The position numbers and the translations under genes were made by a program. DNA of 64,000 nucleotides from Dioscorea cayenensis subsp. rotundata (taxonomy: Eukaryota > Streptophyta > Magnoliopsida > Dioscoreales > Dioscoreaceae), in contig NW_024086646.1 of NCBI RefSeq assembly GCF_009730915.1, positions 1 to 64,000 of the forward strand. Reading direction: 5' to 3'. Below are positions 33,038 through 45,760 of the stretch, in pieces; position 1 is the first letter of the stretch; every line of letters starts with the position of its first letter. The notes under the pieces are model-generated. The model made no database searches. It worked only from the letters and a program-made list of their open reading frames with translations, and was not told the origin of the DNA.

Positions 33038-36000
33038 CATTGTGATCTTGTCCAAGTTGCTGAAGATGTGTCGGAGATGGTGTTTCTTAATGAGGAGAAA
33101 GTGTTTCCCATGGACGCTAGCAGTGATGTGTGGTATTTCGATACGGAGCTAGCAACCATATGACCGGAGTAAAGGAAATGTTCACATCACTTGATGATTC
33201 AGTTAAAGGCACGGTGAAGTTCGGAGATGGCTCGATCGTGGAAATCTGCGGAAAAGGCGTTGTTATGTTTCGATGTCAAAATAAGGAACATAGGGTGCTT
33301 ATTGAGGTGTATTTCATACCTCGGCTTCGTAGCAACATCGTCAGTTTGGGCCAGCTTGATGAGAGCGGATGCAAGGTCGTCATCGAGCACGGGGAGTTGT
33401 CAATTTATGATCGCAAGCGAAAGCTACTTGCACAAGTTCTACGTTCCAAGAATAGACTGTACACTTTATCCTTGAACTTGGCCTTACCTGTGTGCTTGCT
33501 AACAAAAGTAAATGAAGTGACATGGTGTTGACATGCAAGCTATGGTCATCTCAACTTTCGCGCACTGCATGACCTGAGCGTTAAGCAGATGGTGAAAGGA
33601 ATTCCCATCATCGACTAAGTCGAGCAACTTTGTAGCGGATGCATGCTTGGTAAGCAACATCGCATACCGTTTCCTCACGCTACGACGTATCGCGCCGAGC
33701 GCCCACTGGAGTTAGCACACGGTGATCTCTGCGGCCCGATCACACCGACAACACCAGGAGGTAAATGTTATTTTCTTTTGATCGTTGATGATCACAGCAA
33801 ATATATGTGGATCGAGGTGCTCAAGTCCAAGGATGAGGCGTTCAAGCATTCTAAAAGGATTAAGGTTGCTGCTGAGAACGAGATGAATGTCAAACTTAAA
33901 GCATTTTCTACTGATCGTGGGGGAATTCAATTCCACAGAGTTTGGCGACTATTGTGATGAGTTGGGGATTAAACACTACACCACCGCACCCTATTCACCA
34001 CAGCAAAATTTTGTCATTGAACGGCGCAACCAGATGGTTGTGGAGATGGCCCGGAGTCTACTGAAAAGCATGTGTGTGCCAACTACATTCTGGGGCGAGG
34101 CTGTGAAGACTGCAGTGCACATTTGCCGACGCGAAGCCTCGATGGGAAAACACCTTATAAGGCATGGTACAGAAGAAAGCCAAGTGTGCACTACTTTAGC
34201 ATATTCGGCTGCGTTGCACACGTGAAGTAGGTCGAACCCTGGTGTGACAAAGTTGTTGGACAGATCAATGCCGATGGTGTTTCTCGATTACGAAGAAGGA
34301 TCCAAAGCCTATCGCGTCTATGACCCCAAGTCGAAGAAGCTATATGTAACATGAGATGTCGTGTTTCAGGAGGAGAAGAAATGGGAATGGGCATCAACTT
34401 TAACTGAATCCTTTAACGGCGGTGAAAATTCTTTCACGGTTGGGTATACCATTGATCATGTAGCAGGTGCTCCGATTAACATCGTCAACACGACTCCAAC
34501 AATTAATGAAGGCTCATTGGGAAGATCAACAATAGATCTGAATACATCATCGACTCTCGTCGCTATGATCAATGTTGATGAGGTGACACCAATTACCAAC
34601 ATGTCATGAGACTCAGAGGGTGCATCTCTGCGATACAGGATGGTGTCAGGCATCTATGACATGACCCAACCGGTGATGTACGAAGATGACATTGAATACA
34701 ACGAGTCTTGTTTTTTTACTGCCGAGGAACCCGTTAGCGTTGAGCATGCATTGAAGGAAGTGTGCTGGAAGCGCGCCATGGATGATGAGATGCAGTCCAT
34801 CCATCGCAATGACACATGGGTACTGGCAAACCTTCCCACCGGACACCGAGCCATCGGGCTCAAGTGGGTTTTTCAAGGTTAAAAAGGATCCTGAAGGTAA
34901 TATCATCAAGCACAAAGCTCGTTTAGTCGCGAAGGGTTATGCTCAACGACAGGGGATAGATTTCGATGAGGTATTCGTGCCGGTGGCACGTATAGAGACC
35001 ATGGGGTTGTTGATTGTACTAGCAGCTCACGGTGGTTGGCAAGTTTCATCATATGGACGTCAAATCCGCATTTTTAAATGGTGAGCTCACCGAGGAGGTG
35101 TATGTACAGCAACCTCCTGGTTACATCGAAGGCAAGCATAAACACATGGTACTCAAGCTATGCAAGGCTTTGTATGGTCTGCGGCAAGCACCGCGTGCGT
35201 GGAATTCCAAGCTCGACAGTTCTTTGACTTTTCTTGGTTTCGAGAGAAGTCCTCTGGAGCATGCAGTGTACAGGAGGAGAAAGAGTGACATGTTACTACT
35301 TGTAAGAGTATACGTTGACGATCTGATCATCACAGGCTCACGCGTCGATGACATCATTGGATTTAAGAATCAGATGCAAAAGCTATTCAGCATGAGTGAT
35401 CTTGGTCTTTTAACGTATTACTTAGGAATTGAGGTTAAGCAAAATGATGACATGATCACATTGTGCCAAAGCAGCTATGCGCATAAAATATTGGAGCTTT
35501 CTGGTATGGCCGACTGTAATCCATGCTTAACCCCGATGGAGAATAGATTAAAGCTGAGAAGAAAAGATGGTAGAGCCGCAGTTGATGCCACCAAATATCG
35601 CAGCATAGTCGAGAGTCTATGATATATGTCTAGTGAACACCAGACCGTATATCGCCTATGCCGTAGGTATTGTTAGTCAGTACATGGAGGCACCTACGAT
35701 GTAGCACATGGCAGCCGTCAAACACATACTAAGATATGTGAGCGGCACAGCCGATTTTTGGTGTTGCTACAAGAGGCACGTCAAGCTGGAGCTAGAGTTG
35801 GTCGAGTTTAGTGACAGCGACCTGGCCGACGACTTAGATGACCGCAAGAGCACCACTGGAATGGTGTTCTTACTTAGTGCAAGCCTCATCACATGGGCGT
35901 CATAGAAGCAGAAAATTGTTACGCTTTCATCGTGTGAGGCTAAATACATTGCAGCGGCGACGACGGCATGTCAAGGAATGTAGCTCAGCTGATTGATTGG

Positions 36001-36283
36001 AAATTTAAGAGGCACCAAGCCTTGTGAAGTCAAACTACTGGTAGACAACAAATCGGCGATTGAACTATGCAAGAACCCAGTACATCACGACCGTAGTAAG
36101 CATATCAACACGAGGTTTCATTTCCTTCGTGAGTCTGTCGAAGATGGCAAGGTAGTCGTGGCACATGTCAGTACCAACGGACAGCTTGCTGACATCTTAA
36201 CAAAGGCTCTCGGACACACCAAGTTCATTGAGATACGGGAGAAGCTGGGTGTGTTTAAAGTAAAATCAAGATATCATGATTAA
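33038..36283 (+). pseudogene. copia pol region (PR-INT-RT-RNaseH), inactivated
   Basis: Protease: the WYFDT motif near 33130 loses frame one base into the TGAS core, then SNHMTG follows in the next frame. Integrase: ELAHGDLCGPI and FLLIVDDHSKYMW at about 33710-33810, STDRGG near 33915 with a frameshift, then YSPQQN. Reverse transcriptase at about 34740-35620: [38 protein letters not shown] and the active-site YVDD (35311-35322). RNase H at about 35790-36230: SDSDLADD...KSTTGM and an in-frame stop at about 35903. At least four frameshifts or stops are visible. It cannot make a working polyprotein. Confidence 0.9.
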
Positions 36284-36293
36284 TGGGGTGATT

Positions 36294-36642
36294 TGTTGAA
36301 ATTAATTATGTTGTAGTAATCAGTTACTTTTTATTTTATATTTTCTGCATGAGTTTGTGTGCATGCATGAGTGTGCGTGCATGCATGAGTTTGTGTGCAT
36401 AAAAATGTTTGAATGAGTCAGTTAAGACACGTTCATGGTTGACGCGGTCAAAGCATGTCGTGACTTAAGAGTCGGGCATGTTTGTTAGCCAACGTTGTTT
36501 TCTCTCTGTGACTGGATGTTTACATAAAGATATAAAAATCAGAAAAGCTGTAACTTTGACAGCACAAAAAAAATTCTCATAGTCTCACGTTGCATGAAAA
36601 CAAATACGAAACCATAGACGAAGCTCTGATTTGTTTCCTACA
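36294..36642 (+). repeat. 3' LTR of the copia element
   Basis: 349 bp, preceded by a short purine-rich GGGGTGATT tract. It differs from the 5' LTR by about 18 substitutions counted by eye and by loss of one GTGTGCATGCATGAA-type unit. Confidence 0.95.
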
Positions 36643-36750
36643 AATAACATCATCCCCTCTCCTCTGCCTGTGCCCTCAGCTGTTCCTACCTCCTCCAAAA
36701 GGATTGCCACCAAAGAAGAACTGGAAGATGTCAAATGGATCATGGCCACC
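36643..36750 (-). pseudogene. DnaJ pseudogene, Gly/Phe-rich part
   Basis: Read on the minus strand this gives GGHDPFDIFQFFFGGNPFGG, then RNS, a TGA, GHRQRRGDDVI. This is the Gly/Phe linker of type A DnaJ proteins. It joins in frame to HPLKVSLED on the far side of the copia insertion when one copy of the AATAA duplication is ignored. The J domain that should precede it is missing: the match stops at 36750, where another repeat begins. Confidence 0.85.
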
Positions 36751-36751
36751 A

Positions 36752-37284
36752 CACTACAACATTATGTATCTATAGCTATGGAAGAAATTGTAGCAAAAGG
36801 TGCAAAATCCTGTAGCTAAACACGTTAGCTTCAAAGATGAATCTCAGAGCAAGAAATGCCATAGCTAAAAAGTTAGCCACATATTTTTATGACTTATGTA
36901 GCTAAGTGTAATATTTTTTTGCTACAACTTTTTATTTTTTTCATATCTAAAAACAATAAAAATATTTTTGCCATGAAAATTTAACTTGGTAGAAAATAAT
37001 TAGTTGTTTTAGCTACGTTATATTTATATATATAGCAAAATAGATTTTAGTTGCAATAGAGAAACTTTGTGTCTAAAAGTTTAATTTACTTGTCACAATG
37101 AAATTATTGTCACAAATATTTTATAATTTAGTTATAAATGTAATACATCCGTAACTAAATTAAACATTTATTTGCTATAGTTACTAAAATGTAGCTAAAA
37201 AGATAGCACCTTTGCCTCAAAACAAATCAGTTATATCTACACACTAAAAATATTTTTGCTATGAAATAGGAGGCTTGTAACAAA
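36752..37284. repeat. repeat block with CACTACAAC start and TAGCTA words
   Basis: Starts CACTACAACATTATG at the break in the DnaJ homology and carries many GTAGCTAAA/TTAGCTAC words in both orientations. It is CACTA-like or another TIR element; the right end was not resolved. Confidence 0.45.
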
Positions 37285-39118
37285 TTCTACAAGAAAACAA
37301 GAGTACCAGGGACATAAATTTCCATCACTGAAAGATCAAATTCCGTCGGTGATGACTTTCACGGACGGGAATTTCCATTGGACATTACCGTTGGTAATAA
37401 TAAAGTGGCTAATACTATTCCATTAGTAAAAAAATATTTCCGTTGGTGATGTTGCAAAGATTAGTGATGGAGTACTCGTCACTAAAAAGTGTTTTTTTCA
37501 TCCATAGAATTCTATCATCGAAGATATTCATCATTAACGGAATTCCATCATTAAAGTGTTTATCACCCACTGAAGTCCGTCAACGATTTCTTTACCAACA
37601 CCAATGCATTCCGTCACTGAAAGTGTTTATCACCCATGGAATTCCACATTGATGGTTTTCATCAACAATGGAATTTCGTCACTGAAAATATTTATCACCA
37701 CAGAATTCTGTCACTAAAGGTACTAATTACCAACGGATTTTGATCACTAATTGTTTTTATTATCCATAAAATTTCGTCTATAATACTATTTTTTATTAAT
37801 TCATTTTTTTAGTTTTATTTCCTTGTAGCACATATATATTACAAATGCTATTTCACAAATTATTTATAATGTATAAAATTATTTATTCATAAAAAAACAA
37901 TTCCAACATTGTTTAAGACAAAAACCTTCAATGTTTCATCAAATTTAAAAAGATCATAAGAGAAGTCATAGGTAAAATTAACCATAAAACACCCAAGTTC
38001 TATGAATCACTCTCTCAAACATTCAATCTTCACCATCGGTGGTTTCATCTTCATGGTCTTTGTCATTCGTTCCAATTTGATAAAATCCAGCATTCCTACA
38101 AAATGTTGTAGGATTTAACATCTCAGTAATGCAATACAAAAATGTCTTGATTTCATTCTGAGAATCCTCTAAGCTTTGTAGTTTATTCTTCATAGTTACT
38201 ACTTATTCCCGTAGATTATCAACTTCGGTGGAAGGACGTGGAGTTTCAATTAGTGGACTACAATCCGATGAATAGTAGCCTTCCCCAATACTAAGAGGAG
38301 GAGAAATTAAATTTTTTTCCACGTGGCGTGGTCCCAAATCCATACACATGTGTACGCGTAGTCTCCATTCCTCCAATTGCATCACACCAAGCTTGTGGGT
38401 CAAATTCAGGATGAGAAGATTCATCGATACCATATTTTATGGCTCATTGAAGAAGTATAAGATTTCTACAAAAACATAAAATTCTTATAAGTGGTATGAT
38501 TAAGATAATAAAAGAATTATTAATGCATTAGAAAAAAATTTGCATATTAATAATTAGAATATAATTATGAAACCAATTTACTTACACTCATGGATTTAGA
38601 TTTATTATCAACATAATCATCACGACCCTTGTCACGCATGTGTGTGCGATTAAACACTTCTGCATATGTTGGCTTCCGATTTAATTGGGTTTGCCTACAC
38701 ATTGATATAGAATAAATTACTCATGGACATAAAATTAAAAAAAAATGTAAACCTTGTGAAAAAGATATAAAATCTTGAAAACAACAATTATAAAGCGATA
38801 TAGATCATATATACCATCCTCTCCGTATGAAGAAAAAAGGAATCGATCCACCAATATGTTTGGTAATACTTCCATTTTTTTCTGTGTGCCTATTTTGCTT
38901 GGCCTTTTGAGATCGATTTTTCCATGTTTCACTATTCCAAACATTTTCAATTAAATGATCCCAAATATCAACTCTCATCCAACCCTCATTATTACCTTTA
39001 CAATGTGCAATGTCACTCACTCCAAAATGCTTCTTTGCTCAACTCCTTTCTTCTTCCATCATTCCTTTAAATCGCTCTTTGCATGTAGTGTCCCATATTT
39101 TTCGTATAACATTTGTTT
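37285..39118 (-). mobile_element. CACTA (En/Spm) transposon remnant, 3' end and accessory transposase exons
   Basis: The left edge reads TTCTACAAGAAAAC, a mutated CACTACAAGAAAA terminus. From 37300 to 37780 there is a subterminal array of CCGTCACTGA/GGAATTCCGTC words. On the minus strand, 39110-38830 reads FGVSDIAHCKGNNEG, WDHLIENVWN, then KNRSQKAKQNRHTEKNG and ITKHIGGSIPF. An exon at about 38697-38590 reads RKPTYAEVFNRTHMRDKG then YVDNKSKSM. These match the En/Spm-associated Transposase_24 family. Frameshifts are present and no TNP2 transposase is seen. The MULE begins directly at the right edge. Confidence 0.65.
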
Positions 39119-39260
39119 TTTGGGAAAATTGCTTGCCTATCCCTGCAAAATCATAAAATTGCTTAAATACCCCTATAAAAATACTATTTACTTGAATACC
39201 CCCATAAAATTAAATTATTTACTTATATATCCCTGCCGTTAGTTACCGTTAGCCACTGTT

Positions 39261-40184
39261 AAGGTTTATGGAATTAACCATAGTTCCCACTTAAACCAAC
39301 TTAATAAATTTACGTAATTACCCTTAACTCTTTCTTTCCCATTTTCTTCCAAACAAGAACCCTTCTATCAAGCCATACCATCTTCGTCGTTCACTGGCGC
39401 CGTTGGATGATCTCTTCCATCGCTGCTCGCTCGTTAATGGCGGTCTGAGGGCTTCTCCATCCTTTCTTCCCCATCGCTCTCTCAGTTTCTTAGTTTCCCA
39501 ATTGTTGAAGGTTAAATCTAATCTGCCTTTTTTTTTCCTCTTTTCTGTGATCTTTTATTCTTGGTCAGTAGGGGTTCTAGAGTTGCAAGATGACCAGGTC
39601 AGGATGGTCATTTTGTTGTTTTTATATTATTTTTGAATTATTTTCCCATGATTTAGTGTGTTGGAATTTGTTATTTGTGAATCGATTCTGTTGAGTCTTT
39701 TTTGTTTTGCCAGATCCGTTTTATTTTTCCTTTTTCTTTTTTGAAGATTTATTGCTTTTGCTAAGTGAGTAATTGTTAATTAACTCCATGGTTTAGTAAT
39801 CAAAGAGATGGTCACATGTGTTTTTGGTTAATGAGATCCATTTCGTTTTCCATCTTGAAGACCTTGACATTTTGCAGTCGGACTATTACTTTTGAAGAGA
39901 TTTATTTATGATTATGGGAACTCTTTATTACTTTTGAAGAGATTTATTTATGATTATGGGAATTCTTTGTTGTCAATGCCAAAGTGCAGAGAGTGGTGAT
40001 AATTAGTTTGAGCTTTGGATTGATCTCATTTAATTAATTTCTCATATTTTGCTCAACTTGTCTTTGTTGCAGGTATTTCTAGATGTTTTGTTGGGAAATA
40101 TAGTGTTTATTGTTGTTCTGCTTCTTGGGACAAAGTTTTTTGACAATTGTTCCCTTCCTATAACTAGGTAACTGTTGAACTTTG

Positions 40185-40217
<33 letters not shown>

Positions 40218-41216
40218 TTTTTATTGTTTTGAGAGACTCTTTAGTGGATAAAACCTTCCTCTAAATTTATATTGCATAATATTTAGTTTATGTTATATGT
40301 ATCTTGTGGTAAAATAACATAATTTAAAGTAATGAAGTAGAAGAATATAAAAATCACCTGTAAAACAAAAGTTGCTATCTTCTGGCTCCCAGTGGCACAT
40401 GGTAATGTCCTTTTTGGTAGGTGGTTATGTCCTCCCATATGAACAAAAATAATTCATTTTTATATAATGGTTGCCATTCTAGATGCCTTCATTCAAGGAC
40501 TCCATATAGAAGCAAACTGGACCATCACAAGACTTCTTCTATTGAAAAGCATTTCCGTCCCTGCATCTTTGGATTAATAGAAATTAGTATATCAATAAAA
40601 CTCATGCTTAACAAATCCAAAAGAGTTCACATCAAAAATTAGACTTTTTATTGCAAGTTCAGATGTGTCTCAAAAATTTTGTTTTTGGTGATCACAAGCA
40701 CAAGCACAACACTACACATGCAACTTTGAATTGAAGTTCGATTGTGAAAATGGCTGGCATTTCTTTGGATTCAGCAAAACTTGACCAACATATAATAGGC
40801 ACACCTCCACAAATACTTTCTAAAGTTGATTCAAAAACTGCATGAATGAGAAGTTAATAAAATTCTATGAGAAGTTCATAAATTATGAGCAACACTTACG
40901 AACCATGAGAAGTTAATAAAATTCTATAATGTTTCAAGTTTTGATTCTTTCTATGTGTCTTTGTTAATGCTTGACTATATAGAAATGCCTTCATGCTTCA
41001 CTAATTCAAAAACCATGTTTGTGTTGTTGAACATGGTAATGTTTTTGTGATCTTGGTGATGTTTTTACTTTTTAATCCAAAGTTTCTTTAATTTTGGGTT
41101 TGCAACTATTTGAAGATTGTATATCCTTTCATGTACACTTTAGTTAGAAAGTGTTGCCAACTGCACGCAATTTTCTTGCTTTTTAGCATGGTCATAGAAT
41201 TTCATCCTAATGGTAT
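39261..41216 (+). other. MULE 5' non-coding region
   Basis: Includes a C/T-rich leader-like stretch (39310-39520), a perfect tandem duplication of about 41 bp at 39887-39968 (TTTGAAGAGATTTATTTATG twice) and (TA)n at 40188-40214. No coding exon is recognised before 41217. Confidence 0.45.
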
Positions 41217-43868
41217 ATGTTGATTATTGGCAGATCATTTCATACAATGGAAAGTTCTTCTACATTAAGACTCAAGTTTAAATATGGTGGATATTTCAAG
41301 AACCATGGGGATGCTAAAATAAAATATTGTTTGGGAAGGCAGAAGACAATGGTGATAGATATAGATTTCTACAACTTGAAGACACTAGAAGAAGATTTAT
41401 CACAGTTTTTTTTCTTCGGATATCAACCAAATTCCAAAGTATTGGTGCATCATAAGAGGTGTGGAGCCAAGGGAGTTTGTTGAAATCATCACTGATTCAA
41501 ATCTTCTACATGCATTAGATATGTGCAAAGAAGATAAAACATGTGAGATTTATGTGGTGTTGGATGATGTTACACCTATTGCAGTACAAGAGGGGTTGGA
41601 AAAAGCAAATGAGGGAACAAGATATGGCCTACGAAAGCAAAGTTACCAAGTGCATCAAATAGAAGGAAGCTCATGTGATCCAATTGAAACTGAACCAAGA
41701 ATCATAAATGAAATCCAACAGGCAGATGAAGATGAATTAGATGAGGACTATGTAGGCAGTGATGAGGATAGTGTCTCTACAGGAGTTGATGAAGATATGG
41801 AGGTTGAAAGTGAAAAAAGTTATCATTCTCTCTATAATAGCAGTGACTCTAATGATGACAAACATGTTGATGCCTTTAAAGGTGTAATTTATGAAGTTGA
41901 TGAAGAAAATCCCATTATAGAAGTTGGAAGAAAGTTTGAAGATGTCTATCATTATAGAAGATGTTTATAACATTTTGCTATATTGAGAGAGTTCTCAATA
42001 ACTTATATTAAAAGTGACCAAAGAAGAGTAACTTCAAGATGTGCTTCTGAAGATTGCTCATGGAGAGTTCATGCATCTAGACTGCCGGAAGAAGATGTAT
42101 TTCAAATCAAGACAATGCAAGGAGAACATTCATGTAGTTCAGTGAACAAAAGTGGGAACAAAATGGCTACCAAAAATTGGGTTGCAGATAGAGTTATTGA
42201 GTGGCTTAGAAATGAGGGTGAAGTGGCACCATCTGAATTAAGAAGAAGACTAGTGGAAAAATATCATGTGGCCTTGCCTTACCATAGAGTGTGGAGGGGA
42301 AAGGAGATTGCGATGTCTATTATTCATGGTTGTTGGGACAACTCTTATTTGAAGATGATGGCATTCAAAGAAGAGTTGGTTAGAAGAAACCATGGCACTG
42401 TAGTGAAAATTGGTAGGATTCAACAACATGATGGATGGCATTTTAGAAGAATATTTATTAGCATTGGTGCTTGCAGTGTAGGCTTCTTGACTGGGTGTAG
42501 GCCTTTCTTGGGCCTAAATGGATGTCATCTAAAAGGCAAGTACAAAGGCGTCATGCTAGCTGCAACCTCAATTGATGGTGTTAACGATTATTTCCAGAGC
42601 CTATGGGATTGTAGAGTCGAAAAATATTGAATCATGGACATGGTTTCTCAGTGCATTGTATGAAGCAATTGGAATGCCTAATGGATTGGTTTTGGCTTTA
42701 GACAGGCAGAAGGGGTTAGAGGAAGCAATTTCTAAGATATATCCTCTTGTCGAACACGTGACATGTGTGAGACATTTATACAAGAACTTCAAGAAGAAGT
42801 TTGTCTGGAATATATTGCAGTAAGATTGTTTGGTCACCGCAAATGCATTTACTACAACAAGCTACATTTCTTCTCTAGAAAGTTTGAAAACAATAAATAC
42901 GAGGGCATATGAATGGTTCTTAGACTTGGAGAAAAGGCGTGAAATTTGGAGTAGATCTCAATTTGGGACTATTGCCAAGTGTCATTACATCACAAACAAT
43001 ATCTCCGAAAAGCTTCAATGCATGGGTTGCGGATCCAAGACACGAGCCAGTGTTGGATTTACTTGATACTGTCAGACAAAAAATTATGGAGATGATGGAT
43101 AAAAGAAGGACTTTGGCAGCTAGATGGAAAGGGAAAGTTGTTCCATTTGTAGTAAAAAATGTCAAGGAATCAAGTATGTGTTTAATCGAATATCATGTCG
43201 GAAGAAGCACTCGACTATAAAGGCGTAGTATCATATAAAGACAAGAGATGTGAAGTGGTACTCAATGAGAGAAAAATGTACATGCGTAAGATGGCAAGTA
43301 TCGGGTATACCATGTATGCATGCCCTTGCTTTTTATCCATTCCATCGAGGAGCAAAGTGGGAAGATTATGTTGATGATTATTTTTTTCAAGAGACAAATA
43401 TAAAAGCAACCTATCAAATGGAGGTTGCACCCTATGCTCGATATTAATGAATGGGTCATTCATCGGTGATGGTGAGTCTTTACTACCACCTATCTCAAGG
43501 AGGCCAGCTGGTAGGCCTAGGAAAAATAGGATCAAAGATTTTGATGAAGTCAAGAAAGGTAGGCACAAATGCAAAAGGTGTGGATCATTTGGTAATCATG
43601 CAAAAAAATGTAAAGAGCCAGAGAAAGAAAGTGATCCTTCAATGCAATCTATGACTTCATCATCTAGTGTTCAACAAGCCTACAGGTAAGCAATGAATAT
43701 TTAGTTAGGGGCTTCAATAAATTCATGCCATACTCATTTTTAACAAACGAAATATTTTATTTAGGGGAAGATCAAGATCAAGGAGAGGATACAATGTTTA
43801 TGTGCCACCAACAGTAAAAAGAAGTGGGAGGCCTAAGAAAATTAGAAGGGAGAATCAAAACCAATGAG
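41217..43868 (+). pseudogene. MuDR-type transposase, inactivated
   Basis: The N-terminal domain (STLRLKFKYGGYF) breaks frame at an eight-T run (41405-41412). An acidic stretch follows (EDELDEDYVGSDEDS), then a TAA at 41968 inside the MuDR domain. DNA-binding and core parts follow (SRCASEDCSWRVHAS, FLGLNGCHLKGKYKGV, LALDRQKGLEEAI), with frameshifts near 42595, 42820 and 43015. The SWIM zinc finger reads CTCVRWQVSGIPCMH (about 43268-43315), then RPAGRPRKNR and a CCHC knuckle CKRCGSFGNHAKKC. A last exon (about 43766-43867) follows an intron. In GLNGCHLKG the first catalytic Asp of the family (GLDGCHLKG) is Asn. The gene is dead both by frame and at the active site. Confidence 0.88.
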
Positions 43869-44255
43869 TTGGGTGTTCCACAATTGATACTTAAACATGT
43901 ATATCTTCATTTTCTCATTTTTTGTTAGTTATTGATTATGAGTTTCATTCTTTCTTCATGTTGTCTTTCCTATAATGATTTCATTTATTTTTAAGATCTA
44001 ATTGCAAATTCATTTTCATTTTTTAGGTTGATGTTGAGAATGGAGTTTGAGGTTGTTATTTGTGTTATTTGGAGAATGTTGTTTTTTAGAAGTTTAGTGT
44101 GTTTTTGCATTAATGAACATATGTATTATTTTAGCTGATGTTAAAAAAGTTGGTGTTACATGTAATTTGTTTCAAAGAATTTTATGGGGAACTTGTTTTG
44201 TTCAAAAATTTGATGTCCTATAGAGAACTTGATGGTAAAAATCTTAATATTTGAT

Positions 44256-45074
44256 AGAGCAGTCAAAACGGGCTGGCGGGGCGGGCAGGCCCGCGGCCCG
44301 CCAAATGGCGGGCCGGCAAAATGCCAACCCAACCCCGACCCTGCTTTTGGGTTGTGGGTTGGGCGGGCGCTGCCAAAAAAATCAAAAATAAATAATTTAT
44401 TTTTATTTTTTTATAAATGTTGTAATATATGAAACATTGAAACATTCATTATAAATTCATAAAAAAAACTAAATTAAAAATTAAAAAAATGCAATAATTA
44501 ACAAAAATGAAAACATCCATTATAATATTCAAAAACCTAACAAAATCAACAATAATTACAAAAATCTCTAAATAAAAACACTATTATAAATTTACAATCA
44601 ACAAAATTTAAAAAAACAACAACAAACCACAAGATAAAACATCTATTACAATTAAAACATTCATCCATTACAATCAACAAAAATTTAGCAAAATTAACAA
44701 AGCACAAAATAAAAACACCCATTACAATCATAATATTCATCAAAATCAACAAGTCATTAAAATGTTTTTGTTATCTCCATATTTCTTTTTAAAAACATAA
44801 TTAAATGCATATTAAATTTCATTAAAATTATTTATTTATTTTTTAATTTAAATCCTTAACAATATTTCAATATCAATATATATATATTATATATAAATTA
44901 GAGGCGGGTCATGGGTCGACCCCGCTCTAACCCATGCCCCGCCCGCCCAACCCAGGCCCGGCTAGGGTTGGCTCATTTAGGCTCAGCCTCAGTGGCCTAT
45001 AAAACCAACCCGACCCGGTCCCATTTTTATTGACGGGCGGGTGTCTCAGGGCCAGCCCGAATGCGATGTACTCT
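44256..45074. mobile_element. GC-rich-ended MITE nested in the MULE
   Basis: AATATTTGAT occurs directly before (44246-44255) and after (45075-45084) the block, a target duplication of 10 bp (11 with a preceding T). The ends are inverted: AGAGCAGTCAAAACGGGCTGG against the inverse right end AGAGTACATCGCATTCGGGC. The GGGCGGGC and CCCGCC tracts just inside them are typical of hAT-like MITEs in plants. The middle is AT-rich and non-coding. The duplication length would suit a Mutator type better than the 8 bp of hAT. Confidence 0.7.
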
Positions 45075-45760
45075 AATATTTGATGGATGTTCAAAAAATA
45101 ATTATTGGTCTTCTTTCTTATAAATTTCATATGTGATTATATTTTGAGTAGGTGTATGAAATTATTTGTTATATATTGTTACATGTCGTAATTTTTACCT
45201 ATTTTTAGGTTGTGTTTGTAAAGAGCAAGTGATAAGGTAAAATTTTTTAGAGATGTTTGTAAAAACCTTAAAAATATGAATTTACTAAAAAATTCATAAT
45301 TTTTTAATAATTTTTTAAAAAATTATTGTGTATATAAAAAAAAATTACATTGGTTATCTATAATTTAAAGCCTATAAAATATAATAAAATATTTGATGGG
45401 TATATTAACAAACCCATAAAAGTCATGTATTGAATGAAATGAGTAATATCTACAAAATAAGAAGAAAAAAAATTAAAGGGGTATATAAGCAAACTCATTT
45501 TAGTAATTTACCCATTTGTTGAATGAAATGTGTAATGTCTATAAAATAAGGAAAAAAAATTTAGAGGGGTATATAAGCAAACCCATTTTGGTAATTTATT
45601 CTTATTCCATCCATTGATTTAACACCATTAATAGTCAACTTAACCATAGGGGCATATAAGTAAATATAATTGATTTGTAAGGGTATACAAGCAAATATCA
45701 TTTTTATGAGAGTATTTAAGTAAATTCATGATTTTATAGGGGTATACAAGTAAAAACCCC

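Larger units (their letters stand above)
31624..36642 (+). mobile_element. full-length Ty1/copia LTR retrotransposon, defective
   Basis: Two direct LTRs (31624-31990 and 36294-36642), both TG...CA, flank an interior with primer site, gag, protease, integrase, reverse transcriptase and RNase H in copia order. AATAA is duplicated immediately outside (31619-31623 and 36643-36647). I count about 18 substitutions by eye between the LTRs plus an indel of about 17 bp in a GTGTGCATGCATGAG repeat, so the insertion is moderately old. The interior has several stops and frameshifts. The insertion site is within the DnaJ pseudogene. Confidence 0.95.
39122..45760 (+). mobile_element. MuDR-like MULE with long terminal inverted repeats
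   Basis: The left end (39122-39260) and the inverse of the right end (about 45617-45760) match imperfectly over about 140 bp. Each is made of about 30-bp units of the type TTACTTGAATACCCCCATAAA. The left starts GGGAAAATTGCTTGCCTAT; the inverse right starts GGGGTTTTTACTTGTATA. Between them is a decayed MuDR transposase gene (41217-43868). Direct repeats of the GGGGTATATAAGCAAA type (45427-45517 and 45520-45600) lie inside the right end. No 9-11 bp target duplication was found, so the exact ends are uncertain. Confidence 0.7.
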
